Shown here piece by piece: positions 1 to 11,300 of a DNA stretch of 64,000 nucleotides (the stretch's first letter is position 1; every line of letters starts with the position of its first letter). Under the pieces are notes generated by a model. It had not been told where the DNA came from. It was given only the letters and a program-made list of their open reading frames with translations, and did no database searches. This DNA comes from Deinandra increscens subsp. villosa (Eukaryota; Streptophyta; Magnoliopsida; Asterales; Asteraceae). A program made the position numbers and the translations under genes. The stretch spans positions 11,496,315 to 11,560,314 of the forward strand of contig JBCNJP010000017.1 in NCBI GenBank assembly GCA_039602395.1, written 5' to 3'.

Positions 1-389
1 TACAAATATATAGAGAATGAACTCTAAACCCTAGATACTTAATAGGTCCGTGGATTCATATTAATTAACCCTAATCTAATAATAATCTAATGTCTAATAC
101 TCCCCTGCAGTCATAGCGGAAGAAAATTAGACGCTAAAGACTGGAAAACAATAAAACATAAAGATAATGATAACAACTAAAAAAACTAGCTTCAACTTCA
201 GTTCTCGACTCAAAATCCCAGTCTTCTATCAACCAATTTATCTTGTGTTTGAATGTGCCAAATTATATTTTCCAACTAGCCACTTACCCGGGTCTAAAAC
301 GTAAAAAAAAAATAGATATATATATACTATCCATAGAATGCTTATCGGTAAAACAATATTCAATAATAATAAAAAAAATTCAATAACAA
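1..389. other. AT-rich intergenic sequence
   Basis: No gene, RNA or transposon end is recognisable here. The stretch lies just downstream of the helicase remnant, so it may be the rest of the same decayed element. Confidence 0.4.
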
Positions 390-640
390 TTACAAATTTG
401 AGAAGATAAATTTATAAACTATATTTCTTGTTACATTTGTTGAACGACCGTTTTCATCCAAAATCAAGATCTTCAGACCCTTTTTGCTCTTCACCCTTGA
501 TAACGCAACAAGACGATGATTTGGAATGCCAGATATATGTAAACAATTCAGGACGTCTGGTGAGTATAAGTTATGATCAACGCCATCACCTACAATCTCA
601 TCTTGACATACAGAATCTGAGCTTAAATACTCTTGTTCTT
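390..640 (-). pseudogene. PIF1/Helitron-type helicase C-terminal remnant
   Basis: The minus strand encodes, in one frame, the tail of a PIF1-like DNA helicase of the type found in Helitron transposons and plant PIF1 expansions. Visible pieces in order are YLSSDSV, SPDVLNCLHISGIPNHRL, then VALSRVKSKKGLKILILDE and NVTRNIVYKFIFSNL before a TAA at 390-392. In the family the segment between SGIPNHRL and VALSRV is roughly 70-100 residues long and holds the LKVG-MLLRN motif; here the two are fused directly, so an internal deletion is inferred. No ATG opens the frame and the ATPase core is absent, so it cannot be a working helicase. Whether the source was a Helitron or a host-like PIF1 gene cannot be told from this piece. 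Confidence 0.72.
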
Positions 641-887
641 AACCGGGAACCAAAGAAAGCACCGGAGATTAGAGTGAAATAAAACATACATATTGCAGCA
701 AAAAGAACATCCATATTTCAGATATAGTGAAATGATTTTATGGTCTACATGTTATTTTTATGATGTATAAATAGCTTTTTAGTTTTTTGAAAGGCAAATT
801 ACACTACTACTAAAATACCCTAAATATGTTACGATTGAACTACCAATGCCAAGATTTGAACTCCAACTAAGAGACAATAACATCTAT

Positions 888-966
888 TAAGTGGTGGGCT
901 ACCCAAAGGCCTTGAACCCATGACTTGTGAATTCTAACAGCAACAACTAACCATTGGGTTAAAGGT
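888..966 (-). repeat. tRNA-derived SINE-like head
   Basis: Read on the minus strand the segment has an A-box-like stretch (AACCCAATGGTTAG) followed about 35 nt later by a B-box-like GGGTTCAAGGCC, the internal RNA polymerase III promoter layout of tRNA-derived SINEs. There is no acceptor stem pairing, so it is not a tRNA gene. The SINE tail is not defined. Confidence 0.45.
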
Positions 967-2435
967 ACAAAAATTAAGAACTTTATGTCATTATTGGGCT
1001 CAATTAGAACAGGCTATAAATTAGGAAAACAAAATAACATAGAGCTTTTACAATGCAAACACTTACAATCAAACCGATCAATTAATTACAGTAAAAGATT
1101 AGGTTAGATTGTTGACTGAATATAATTTCATAGCATCTCAAATAGTTATTCTGTAAATGGGTGTTGTCCATTTTCAATAAGCTTATGCCCATAGACTATA
1201 GATTATATATCATATGAATATGTAAGTAAAGAGCTTGTTCTTGACATTATATTTAGTCAATACAATGTAAATCGATAATAAGGAAAAAAGATATTATTAC
1301 TATAATCAAAATAAGATCATAAACAAAAGATATGAGATTAGAATGTAGTAACTTACGTAGAACGCAACCCTATACGAAATTTTGAACACCTGCAAAACAC
1401 ATATCAAATACTATTTGATTGCTTCTTGTGATACATCAGCATAACAATCAAGGAGAACTCATAACAATATCACTACGGAAATGTCCAGAGATTATAATAT
1501 TAGGGAAATCCAGAAAGTTTACAAATAATAAAAACCTGTTTGTTATTGTGTATAAGCTTACCACAAAACACAATTTAAGGCAAAAGTTGTAAAAAATTAT
1601 AATGACTTCAAATTGCATACCAGATACAATTTATTTAAAATTGTGTAAACCATACTCACATACAACTTAATATTGAGCAAAACAGTTATCAATAAGCGGA
1701 TAATTACTCAAACATCACAACCTAAGATAACCTAAAAAAATAAACAAAAGCAAAAAAAATCTTTAATAAAATTTGTCTGACCAAAAAAATTCTAAAATAA
1801 CCTAACTCCTAACTTAACATACATTGTTATAATAGTGTTAGCAACTACATGAGGTCTACTCCAGGTACATTGTCATATTAACTTTTTCAAGTTAGTAGAT
1901 ATGTTGATATTGGAAAGGCAATACAAATCGATAACAGGAGGAAACATTATCATTAATAAAAGGCAAAGAAAACCTTACGGTTACTAATTCTACCTAAATG
2001 GTACACAAACAGTATCCCAGAGTCAAACTATGTAGGGAAATAAGATTACACAAACTAACAAACTCTTTATGAATTAAAAAAAAAACCCTTATAAGCAAAA
2101 TACCCTATGTTCATTTCAGCATGTGATCATATTAGTTGTTACAAATACTAAGTCCAAAACAACTGATGGAAGTATAACTAACCAACCATGACGTCCAAAA
2201 CAACTCATCCATAAAACCTAAGCATTATAATGATGCAAAATATATATCTATATTAGTCACAATAACATTATTTTGTGGTATTTTCCCACAAGATATTGAC
2301 TAAGAAATCACCAAAATCTAACTCAATGTATCCTTATTGTTCATGTAGCTACAAATTAAGTAAAATTGATTAGATAATGATCATTTACAGAATTCAATTC
2401 ACAACCTAAATTGAACAAATAATCAATAATTTTAC
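967..2435. other. AT-rich non-coding stretch
   Basis: No coding frame, transposon end or RNA gene is supported. It is the downstream flank of the small minus-strand gene at 2436. Confidence 0.4.
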
Positions 2436-2771
2436 CTAAAAGATCTTATTGCCATCATTGACTGATTTGAGGAGCTCCAAAGCCCAATTCAGAGCAATTT
2501 TCAAAGCCTGCAGCCCTCGAAGATCAGCATCGTCAAGTTGTAACCCGTGTAAATTCATATCAACTTCAAAGCGTGATGGCATATTTGCAATCAAATGAAT
2601 GTTAGACAATGTTTGTGTCAAAGGTGAAAACTGTTAAATCGTAACGCTACCATTGCATCTTCGAAACCAAAATTAAAATAGAAATCAAGAAAGATTATTC
2701 CACCTATTTTCAGAAAATACCTCACGAATTATACTGTTGTCCAAATCAGAGGTTTCTTCAACATCAACAGC
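2436..2771 (-). CDS. unidentified small gene, last two exons
   Basis: Two exons with clean splice sites can be read on the minus strand: 2721-2771 (51 nt, AG before GCTGTTGATG, GT after CGTGAG) and 2436-2630 (195 nt, acceptor AACAG, ending with TAG at 2436-2438). Joined in phase they encode AVDVEETSDLDNSIIRE followed by about 64 residues including SRFEVDMNLHGLQLDDADL and ALKIALNWALELLKSV. The frame is well composed and the splice sites agree with it, but I do not recognise the family. A likely upstream exon (2881-3001) carries an in-frame TAG just before its donor, so the true start is unclear and the gene may be degraded. Upstream it is interrupted by a solo LTR. Confidence 0.4.
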
Positions 2772-2880
2772 CTAGAAATAAAAATGCCAGCTTCAAATTA
2801 AAACCCAAATCCAAATCAAAGACAATAATAATCTTGCTATAAAACACCACGTTTATTACAGGGATGAATAAAAAAATACC

Positions 2881-3254
2881 TATTGACATGAGATCATCGG
2901 TTTAGGCTAAGATAGCGAGATTTGTTGTTGATTTGAAGCAGCCTTGAAGGGGAGAAAAACGGAACAACTTGAGAGTAGGGGTTCGTTTTCGAAAGCGGAT
3001 TCTGAAATAGAAATATGATCGAGAAAGATGAACTAAAATCGTGATGAAGGATCGATCGGGAAACCCTAAAAAACAAAATAATGATGGAAATCAATAACAT
3101 ATGGAACCAGAAACGTAAATTTTAGTTTCGATTCTCGAAACCCGAAAAATCTCAATACCTCAAAAATCTAAATTCGTGATAAAAATAAACAAATTTTATG
3201 GTACCATTATCGATAAAACACTATCGCAACATCATTTGAAGTAAGAAACTTACG
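2881..3254 (-). other. probable upstream exons or 5' UTR of the small gene
   Basis: On the minus strand an exon-like block 2881-3001 sits between an acceptor (ATTTCAG) and a donor (AATAG then GTATTT). Another exon-like block ends at 3254 with a strong donor GTAAGT and runs upstream into the solo-LTR insertion point at 3302. Neither gives an ATG in the frame of the downstream exons, so they are best read as 5' UTR or as parts of a decaying coding region. Confidence 0.35.
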
Positions 3255-3302
3255 TTGTCGTCGATGCGATTAAAATCGGATGAGAAGGGGGTTGAGCGGC
3301 GA

Positions 3303-5629
3303 TGTAACCTTTGTGCCAAAAACATGATCCGAGCTGGAAATTCTAAATGAAAACTACTCAAAAATGTTGAGACTACGATTTGAGGCGGTACGCCTAGGAT
3401 AAGGAAATCCTAGGCGGTACGCTGCCCATTTGTTAAACGGGTCGGGTAGCGGCACCCATCAGATCCCCGCTTACCCGAACCCCAAAATTCGGGCGGTACG
3501 CCCCAAATGGGATATTTTGGGGCGGTACGCCTCGATTCCAGTTCGTTAAAAACTAGGAATTTGGCCTTTATAGCCATGTGCACTTGAGAGATCAACTCAC
3601 TTCCGGCCAGAGTTTCTTCTTGGCTATCCCAGACCTCTGTCACATCCACATTCAAGCCTTAGGAGCTTTGAGAAAGGGTGGATCTTCATAGGTAAGTTTT
3701 CTAAATCATCATTTTTCATATCATGGTTATGTTAGTTTGATGTAACCCTCACCTATTGCTTGAATTCTCATCAACTCAGTAGTGTGGGCATTTTTGGGAG
3801 ATGAATGAGGTGCGTGGAAACAAGATTCAAGGTTAATCAAGGCAAGGATTTCTTGATTTTGGTTTAAGAAAGTTATTTAGGGTTTTCTTTAAGATCATAC
3901 ACTCATAAAATGGTTATGGATCATGCATGCAATCAAATATTTGCTCCTGAAAGTTGGATTGAGGACTTGAGAGAACAAGGAAATCAGAAAAGCTCGGTTG
4001 TACAAGGATTCCTCCACAAGGTGCAACCCTTCTATGCATGCATGTTGATTTTTCCTTTCATTAGAAACATTCAATGAATGGATGAACAAACCCAGACTTG
4101 ATCAGTGATTCTAATGTGGAAATAAGTCAATGAGTCACAAGAGTTCTGTCCCTAATAATACTTATGTGAATCGGGAGTTGAATTGATGAAATTTACCATT
4201 AATGGAAAGCTCGGGAACTAAAGTTATGACTTAAGTCAAGGATGTAAACTATAAGTAAATCACTGATCAAACCCCATTATGGTATACTACTGATCCCTCA
4301 AACAATTCTGGCCCAAAAACGACAAAATGTAAAAATGCACTAAAAGACAAAATAGTCGGGCCAGCTTGGGGCGTACCGCCCAAAATCTGTACATGCAGAG
4401 CGGTACGCCCACGAATGTAGAACAGTAGCCGGGACCAACAGATTACAGCGTACCGCCCAACTTCTGATTTTTCAGGGCGGTACGCCCGGATTTGAAATCA
4501 GGAAATCAGACTACCATTTGACACGAACCGTCCAGAATTCCTAAATTTTAGGCGGTACGCCTCTGAAGGAAAATGACAGAATATTTAGTCAATTTTTAGG
4601 TGAACCAAAAACTTAACCGGTTTATCTAGTGACTGTAATTAGTGATACTTTGAACCTGAAACTGTTATGGGACACAATAGCATTGTATATGACACGCATA
4701 CACATGATAAATCTAATAGGTTGCTAGAAACCGAAGATAGGATATCCTAGTGAACCTGGGATTGCAGCCTTTATTGAGCTCTATTTCTGACTTCATTACT
4801 GTGAGTCATCTGACTTCCTTCATTAGTTAATTGTTTGAGATCACATTCCTGTTTGATGTATCTGTTATATCTGTTATTAATTATCTTGTCATACACTGTT
4901 AGTTGGAATGCCCTGTGTGGGTCATCATATACTTTCTGGTCATTAAGGTTGAGACCACTAGACATATAAAGGATTATAGTGGTCGTTATAGTTGAACGAT
5001 CCATATTCACCCGGATCCTCTAGTATTAATTTACTAGGGGGAATATGTACTTATATGTTGAACCTAAAAACTACTCGTAGAGGGTGTACGGCTATGCGCA
5101 ACGTGCCCGTAGAGTACCTGAGTGTTGACCTTGGGTGCGACATGGTAATTTCATAACTTGTATGTGTTTGAAAACCGTTAATGTGATGATTGTAGTTACG
5201 ACTCACCAACAACGTATGTTGTTGACTCTATGATTGACTTATGTTCCAGGTAAGCAAGTGTTGGTGTGGACCTAATCTGATCTTGGAATTTCTAATCGTT
5301 GTTGTCACTATGATTATGGGCCTGTATAATAAACGAATGATGTCTGTAACTGAATACCTGTTATGACTATGTTTCCTTTGGTGTATTGTATCTCTTGCTT
5401 ATTCAGTCCCAGGTCATATGCGGTGACTATCAATTCTATTAGATCGGCTAAGAGGTGCTTAGTGCATCCTCATTCAGAGCCGGCCTAGAGTTTCACTGTG
5501 TGGATTGGATGTCCGTTATGTATGTTTGTGTGTTTATATTTTAGTTGGTGCCTCGGGAACTGATACGGACAGCCGGTCCCACACCCTCCCCCGCACCTAG
5601 CAGGGGGCGGCGGAAAGGGGGGTGTGACA
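3303..5629 (-). mobile_element. solo LTR of a Tekay-like Ty3/gypsy family (copy 1)
   Basis: This 2327-bp block starts TGTAACCTTT and ends GTGTGACA on the plus strand, so on the minus strand it runs TGTCACACC...GGTTACA with the TG/CA ends of an LTR. It is flanked by the perfect 5-bp duplication GGCGA (3298-3302 and 5630-5634). No internal region, primer binding site or polypurine tract is present, so it is a solo LTR left by LTR-LTR recombination. It shares order and sequence end to end with 15535-17877. The TGTCACACC start and the length fit Tekay/Del chromoviruses (inference). It contains about nine GGCGGTACGCC-type short imperfect palindromes in two clusters (3383-3531 and 4370-4561). Confidence 0.88.
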
Positions 5630-5840
5630 GGCGAGAGCGATGAAGAAGAAACCCTAATCGATCAGTAGCAAATAAAGACGGCGGATTAGGGACAGGAAAC
5701 GAAATCTGTTACAAATCTGTAACAAATCGGAGAAGACTCGGTACCAAATCGTAGATTGAACTCACCGGAGATGACTGAAGAGAAGACGGCGGAGATCGAG
5801 ATAACGGCGGAGATCGAGAGAACTTGATATAAAACCCTAA
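5630..5840 (-). promoter_or_regulatory. probable promoter and 5' leader of the split small gene
   Basis: On the minus strand a TATA-like TTTTATATC near 5827-5837 is followed by a pyrimidine-rich leader with repeated CGATCTCCGCCGT, a donor-like CTCCGGTGAGT near 5763, and a further leader reaching the solo LTR at 5629. Removing the LTR and one TSD copy joins this leader to the exon-like block below 3302, so both probably belong to one transcription unit. No start codon can be assigned. Confidence 0.35.
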
Positions 5841-6364
5841 ACTGTCTCGTGAAAAATGAGACTCCAGTTTCAAAAATAGCTTATATACTCGGGTCAAAAC
5901 TGAGCTCCAGATCTAACCCGGATCCGCGAGATAAACCGGATGAAACGTGAATTTAAAAAAAAAACTTAAAAATTAAGAATTTCACACATAGGATTTGGTT
6001 AGTGTGAGATGATGTCACCTCATCACTTGTTGATGTGGACAATCTTATAAAGTGACAAATCAACTTGATATGTTTTGTTTAATAGATAGGTAGATGTTAT
6101 AGATCTTGTAGCTTTAGAGATGCAATTCAATTCAATATTAACAATATGCAAAAAAAAATATGGGCAGGATTTCTTACCTCATTTTGTCTTTCATCTTTAA
6201 AACTAGTGTCCTCTGTCTCTTTATTTGCTTCATTTGGAAGATTCAAATTGGTATGGATCAAGTGGCATATCGGCCTAAAAAAACAAAGCAAATCGTTTAA
6301 ATTCAAAGAGAAATTGCAAATCTTTAATATATTGAAACGAGTTGTTTTTTAGCCTCAGTCGCGA
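5841..6364. other. intergenic sequence
   Basis: No supported gene. A short open frame at 6146-6352 has no recognisable motif and looks accidental. Confidence 0.35.
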
Positions 6365-6365
6365 G

Positions 6366-6581
6366 TAGGGGTGTCGAAAATATCCGAGCCCGATTAACCC
6401 GACCTAACCCGAACCCGAATAAGATACTTAGGGTCGGGTCCAATAGGGTCCCAAAGGTTTTATTGGGTTAGTCGGGTTAACCTGAAAAACCCAACTTGTA
6501 GTTAGGGTCGGATTTCGGGTTGAATTTTTTAAAATATCGGGTTTCGGGTTAACCCGAATAGTAATAGTGTTTGACGCCACT
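6366..6581. repeat. hAT-MITE-like repeat with CCCGA motifs
   Basis: The block begins GGGGTGTCGAAA and ends GTTTGACGCCAC, imperfect inverted termini of about 12 bp. The interior is packed with CCCGAACCCGA and TCGGGTT units in both orientations, a composition common in small plant hAT-like MITEs. I could not find an 8-bp target duplication, so the class is tentative. Confidence 0.38.
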
Positions 6582-6582
6582 T

Positions 6583-6698
6583 AGGTTGTAGCCTAATGGT
6601 AAAGGGCAAAGCCTCTTTAGGGTCAGACCAAGGTTCAAACCTTGGCATGGTGAAAATTGGTGTAAATAAAAAAATTTAGCCGTTCAAAAAAAAAAGTT
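6583..6698 (+). repeat. tRNA-derived SINE
   Basis: An A-box-like GTAGCCTAATGGTAAAG is followed by a perfect B-box GGTTCAAACC at 6632-6641, then a short tRNA-unrelated body and an A-rich tail ending in ten A residues near 6686-6696. This is the structure of a short plant SINE transcribed by RNA polymerase III. It lies directly next to the CCCGA-rich repeat. Confidence 0.6.
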
Positions 6699-6982
6699 TG
6701 TGTTTGATTAAATTATATTCAAATAATTCATTATAAAACTATAGATAAATAATTCCTATAGCACGAAGTATATGGTAGTCCGTAATTGTATAGTTGGTCA
6801 ATTGCGTATCAGTAGCATCGTGCAAGTTATATTGATTTTGTCCTTTTAGAGTTATAGCTCAAAAAAATAATCCCTGAAGATATCATATGAATAACTTTAG
6901 TTTTAGAGATAGTTACCGTAGAATGTCGTTAAAAAAAAATTACTGTAGAATATGATTCCTAGTGATGAAATTGTAGTTTTGA

Positions 6983-7482
6983 NNNNNNNNNNNNNNNNNN
7001 NNNNNNNNNNNNNNNNNNNNNNNNNNNNNNNNNNNNNNNNNNNNNNNNNNNNNNNNNNNNNNNNNNNNNNNNNNNNNNNNNNNNNNNNNNNNNNNNNNNN
7101 NNNNNNNNNNNNNNNNNNNNNNNNNNNNNNNNNNNNNNNNNNNNNNNNNNNNNNNNNNNNNNNNNNNNNNNNNNNNNNNNNNNNNNNNNNNNNNNNNNNN
7201 NNNNNNNNNNNNNNNNNNNNNNNNNNNNNNNNNNNNNNNNNNNNNNNNNNNNNNNNNNNNNNNNNNNNNNNNNNNNNNNNNNNNNNNNNNNNNNNNNNNN
7301 NNNNNNNNNNNNNNNNNNNNNNNNNNNNNNNNNNNNNNNNNNNNNNNNNNNNNNNNNNNNNNNNNNNNNNNNNNNNNNNNNNNNNNNNNNNNNNNNNNNN
7401 NNNNNNNNNNNNNNNNNNNNNNNNNNNNNNNNNNNNNNNNNNNNNNNNNNNNNNNNNNNNNNNNNNNNNNNNNNNNNNNNNN
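6983..7482. other. assembly gap
   Basis: Exactly 500 N bases, the usual placeholder for a gap of unknown size. Frames that cross it are not real. Confidence 0.99.
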
Positions 7483-7757
7483 CAGAGAGAGAGCCGAGAG
7501 AGATGAGAGAGAGGTTGAAAGTTTTGTGGTGGTGATTAACCTTTTAATCTCTCCCAAAGGGCTCTATTTATACACCCAAGGGGAAACCCTAGTCTATCTA
7601 GAAAGGGTAATTACGTCCATCAAGTAATACCAGATAGGGTCAAATAAGTAATTGATTATTTAAGATAAATGATAAAAGACATAAATAAGATTTATATATA
7701 CATATATATATACGTAATATATATATATATTTAGATATATATAAATTATGTCTAACA
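7483..7757 (-). mobile_element. probable LTR fragment with TATA box
   Basis: On the minus strand the fragment opens with TGTTAGACATAATTTAT and runs to GGGTGTATAAATAGAGCCC, a good TATA box (7565-7572), followed by a leader rich in CTCTCT that enters the gap. TG at the start and a TATA box about 190 nt in, followed by an untranslated leader, match the U3-R layout of a plant LTR. A Ty3/gypsy element inserted almost at its end (TSD TTGCG at 7759-7763). The partner end lies in the gap. Confidence 0.45.
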
Positions 7758-7763
7758 GTTGCG

Positions 7764-8087
7764 TGATACGAATCGATAGATCAGCTCGCGATCGGAGATG
7801 GACGAGCTGTTGCCGGTGATTGGAAATTGAACGGAATAAGAATCAATCTCGGAATTGAACCAACGATGGGAGAAATTTGAGAGGGAAGTAACGAATTCTA
7901 ATTATCAGAATCAATGACCGTTTAGGTCGTTACAATTCGTTCATATACATAAACGTAAAGTCCCTCAACTATCTCATATTGACAATCTCACCCTCACAAC
8001 TTTTAACAACCAATTAACAAACTAAAACAATTACAAAAAATGGCAGAAACAGTCCCTGTAGTTTTCAGCAACCTTTATTCCGTATCA
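7764..8087 (-). repeat. 3' LTR of the 5.1-kb gypsy element
   Basis: 324 bp, TG...CA ends, matched by 12580-12903. It is the 3' LTR because the element codes leftwards. Confidence 0.93.
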
Positions 8088-8337
8088 ATACCCCCTCCAT
8101 AAGAAGAGCCTTGACCCCAAGGCACAAATGTAGGAAACCAAGACATGATTAACTCAGCCTCCTCCACGTGGCCTCCTCTGGAGCCGTGTTTTTCCATTTG
8201 ATGAGCCAATGAACTACCAACTGGTTGTGACGTTTAGTTACATTCTTATCAATTACACTCTCCGGTTCTCTAGCAGCAGGGGCAACTGTATCAGCAGCAG
8301 TAGTAACACTAGATGGAGGAATGGGCCATAATACTTT

Positions 8338-11300
8338 TTAAGCATAGACACATGAACAGTAGGGTGGATAGAGGCAGAAGCAGGTAACAGTGTAAGCGAC
8401 ATGTCCCACCTTAGCTACAATTGGATAAGGGCCATAGTATTTGGCAGCTAGTTTTTTATTCAACCGTAAGGCCACATATTGATGTCTATAAGGGACAATT
8501 TTAAGATACACCCAATCGTCAATCACAAACTCTCTCTCTAATCGATGCTTAGCAACCTGCTGTTTCATCCAATGCTGGGCATTTCTCAAATTAGCCTGCA
8601 AAAATCTTGATTACCTCTTCTCGAGCTGTTAGGCTCCTGTCTACTGAATCATTAGCACTATCTCCTGGCAAATAAGGAACATGTAAGCGCGGCGGTTGAC
8701 CATATACTATCTCATAAGGACTGCACTTAATTGCTGAATGGTATCAGGTATTATACCAATATTCAGCCAAGGGTAACCACTTAGCCCAATCAGTGGCTTT
8801 ATCAAAGCACATGCACCTCAATTAGCCTTCCAAACACATGTTTAAGACTTCTGTTTGGCCATCAGTTTGTGGGTGAAAAGAGCTAGACATCTTATGCTCC
8901 ACACCTTGTAAAATCATAAGTTGTTGCCAGAAGTTGCTGATAAAGATCTTATCTCTATCAGAAATGATGGACTTAGGAGAGCCGTGGAGTTTAAAGACAT
9001 TATCTAAGTAGCATTGAGCCACTTCAATTGCAGTAAAAGGGTGTTTAAGGGCAATGAAGTGTCCACTTTTACTCAAGCGATCCACAACCACAAGGATCAC
9101 ATTCTTGTTCATAGAAAGGGGCAAGCCTTCCACAAAATCCATGGAGATGTCCTCCCAAACACCTGTAGGAATGGGTAGGGGCTGTAATAAACCAGGGTAA
9201 GCAGCAGTCTCATTCTTACACTGCTGACAAACAGGACAATGTTTAACAAACACTGCAACTTCCTTTCTCAGTTTAGGCCAACAAAACAGGGTTGCTACTC
9301 TATTAGCAGTCACTAGAGAGCCTGAATGACCTCCACTAGCAGAGTCATGCAACCACTTCAAGATGTGATTTTTAAGAACCGCATCATTTCCAATCACCAG
9401 TTTACCTCTTCTTCTCAACTCACCATTTAACCATTCAAACTGGGGGTGTGAACCAGGATCTTGTTGTAAGTCCTCGATAATATTAACCAGTCCTGCATCA
9501 TCTTGCCAAGATTGCTTAATAGCACCCCAACAAATCTGTGTGGATAGTAGATGTCAAAGTTTATAAAAGCTCCCCATGACTGACTCTAGAAAGAGGATCA
9601 TCAACTTTGTTTGTAGCCCCCTGTTTGTAAACAATGTCAAACTGAAAGCCCATCAACTTAGCTATCCATTTTTTATGGAAAGGAGTAGAAATCCTACTAT
9701 CCATCATGTATTTTAAACTTTGCTGATCAGTCTTTATAATAAAATGTTGATTAACCAAATAATGTTGCCACTTCTGTGCTGCATGTATTATAGCAAGCAT
9801 TTCTCTTTCATAAGTACTAAGCTGTAAGTTCTTTGGGGATAAAGCCTTGCTCAGAAATGCTATAGGATGGCCTTGTTGCATCATAAACAGCCCCTATGCC
9901 AACCCCTGATGCATCTGTTTCAATTTCAAAAGGGACTTGGAAATTTGGCAATTCCAACACTAGTGGACTGATCATAGCAGCTTTAAGGCTAACAAAAGCT
10001 GATTGTGCTTTATTATCCCAGGCAAAAGAATCTTTCTTTGTTAACTCAGTCAAGGGTCTAGCAATTTTGCCATAATCTTTCACAAGTCTTCTATAATACC
10101 CTGTAAGGCCTAGAAATCCTCTTAAAGCTTTAACATTTGTGGGAATTGGCCAGTCTTGAATAGCATGTACCTTCTTAGGATCAGTAGAAACACCCTTAAC
10201 ACTTATCAAATGCCCCAAATATTCCAATTCCTGAGCAATAAAGTCACATTTACTTTGTTTAACCACCAGCTTATTATGCCTTAACAACTGAAAAACCACC
10301 TTTAAGTGAGTCAAATGATCTGACCATGTAGGGCTGTATATCAAAATATCATCAAAGAAAACTAGAACAAATTTCCTCAACTATTCTTTAAAAGTATGAT
10401 TCATTAAGCCTTGAAATGTAGAAGGGGCATTAGTTAAACCAAATGGCATAACTAAAAATTCATAATGGCCATAGTGAGTCTTGAAAGCAGTTTTGTGAAC
10501 ATCTTTGGGATCCATCCTAATTTGATGATCCTAATTTGATGATCCTAATTTGATGATATCCTGACTTGAGGTCCAATTTTGTAAAATAGAGAGTGCCACA
10601 CAGCTCATCAAGTAGCTCTTCCACTAAAGGTATAGGAAACTTGTCAGGGATGGTGTCTTGATTTAATTTCCTGTAATCAATGCACATTCTCTAACTCCCA
10701 TTTTTTTTCTTGACTAGGACCACACGAGATGCAAAAGCACTGTTGTTGTACCTAATCACTCCCTGGTCCAACAGTTCTTGAGTCATTTTCTCTATCACAT
10801 CCTTCTGCAACCCAGGATACCTATAAGGCCTGAGGTTAGTACCTTCAGTCCCTTGTTTCAGGGGTATCCTGTGATCAAAATAGCTTCTGCTAGGAGGTAA
10901 GGAAGTCAGATCAGTAAACACATCCTTAAACTCATCTAAAACTTTCTGCAACTCTATGCTTTGCACCTTAGTACAATTAGGTTTCTGTAACAGTATTGAA
11001 GTAGCAGTAGGTATTCCCTCAATGGCTAACACTTGTATTAATGCCATTTCACCTCCCTGCTGTTGCACCTTTTTCAAACCATTTTTCCCCATTACATTGA
11101 ACTGCTTGTTCTGCTGACCCCTTAAAATCACCTTTTGGCCTCTGAGTTTAAACTCTATAGTTCTATCATTGTAGTTTAACTTGATAGAACCTAAAGTTGT
11201 AAACCATTGAACCCCTAAAACCATATCACAACCCCCCAAAGGCATGACATACACATCAGCCTTAAATGTATAAGCCTGCATTTTCCATGAAAAACCCTCT

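Noticed and set aside
428..682. Plus-strand 84-codon frame
   Set aside because: The conserved protein signal is on the opposite strand (PIF1 helicase tail).
6940..7557. Open frames spanning the first N run
   Set aside because: Their length comes almost entirely from unknown bases.
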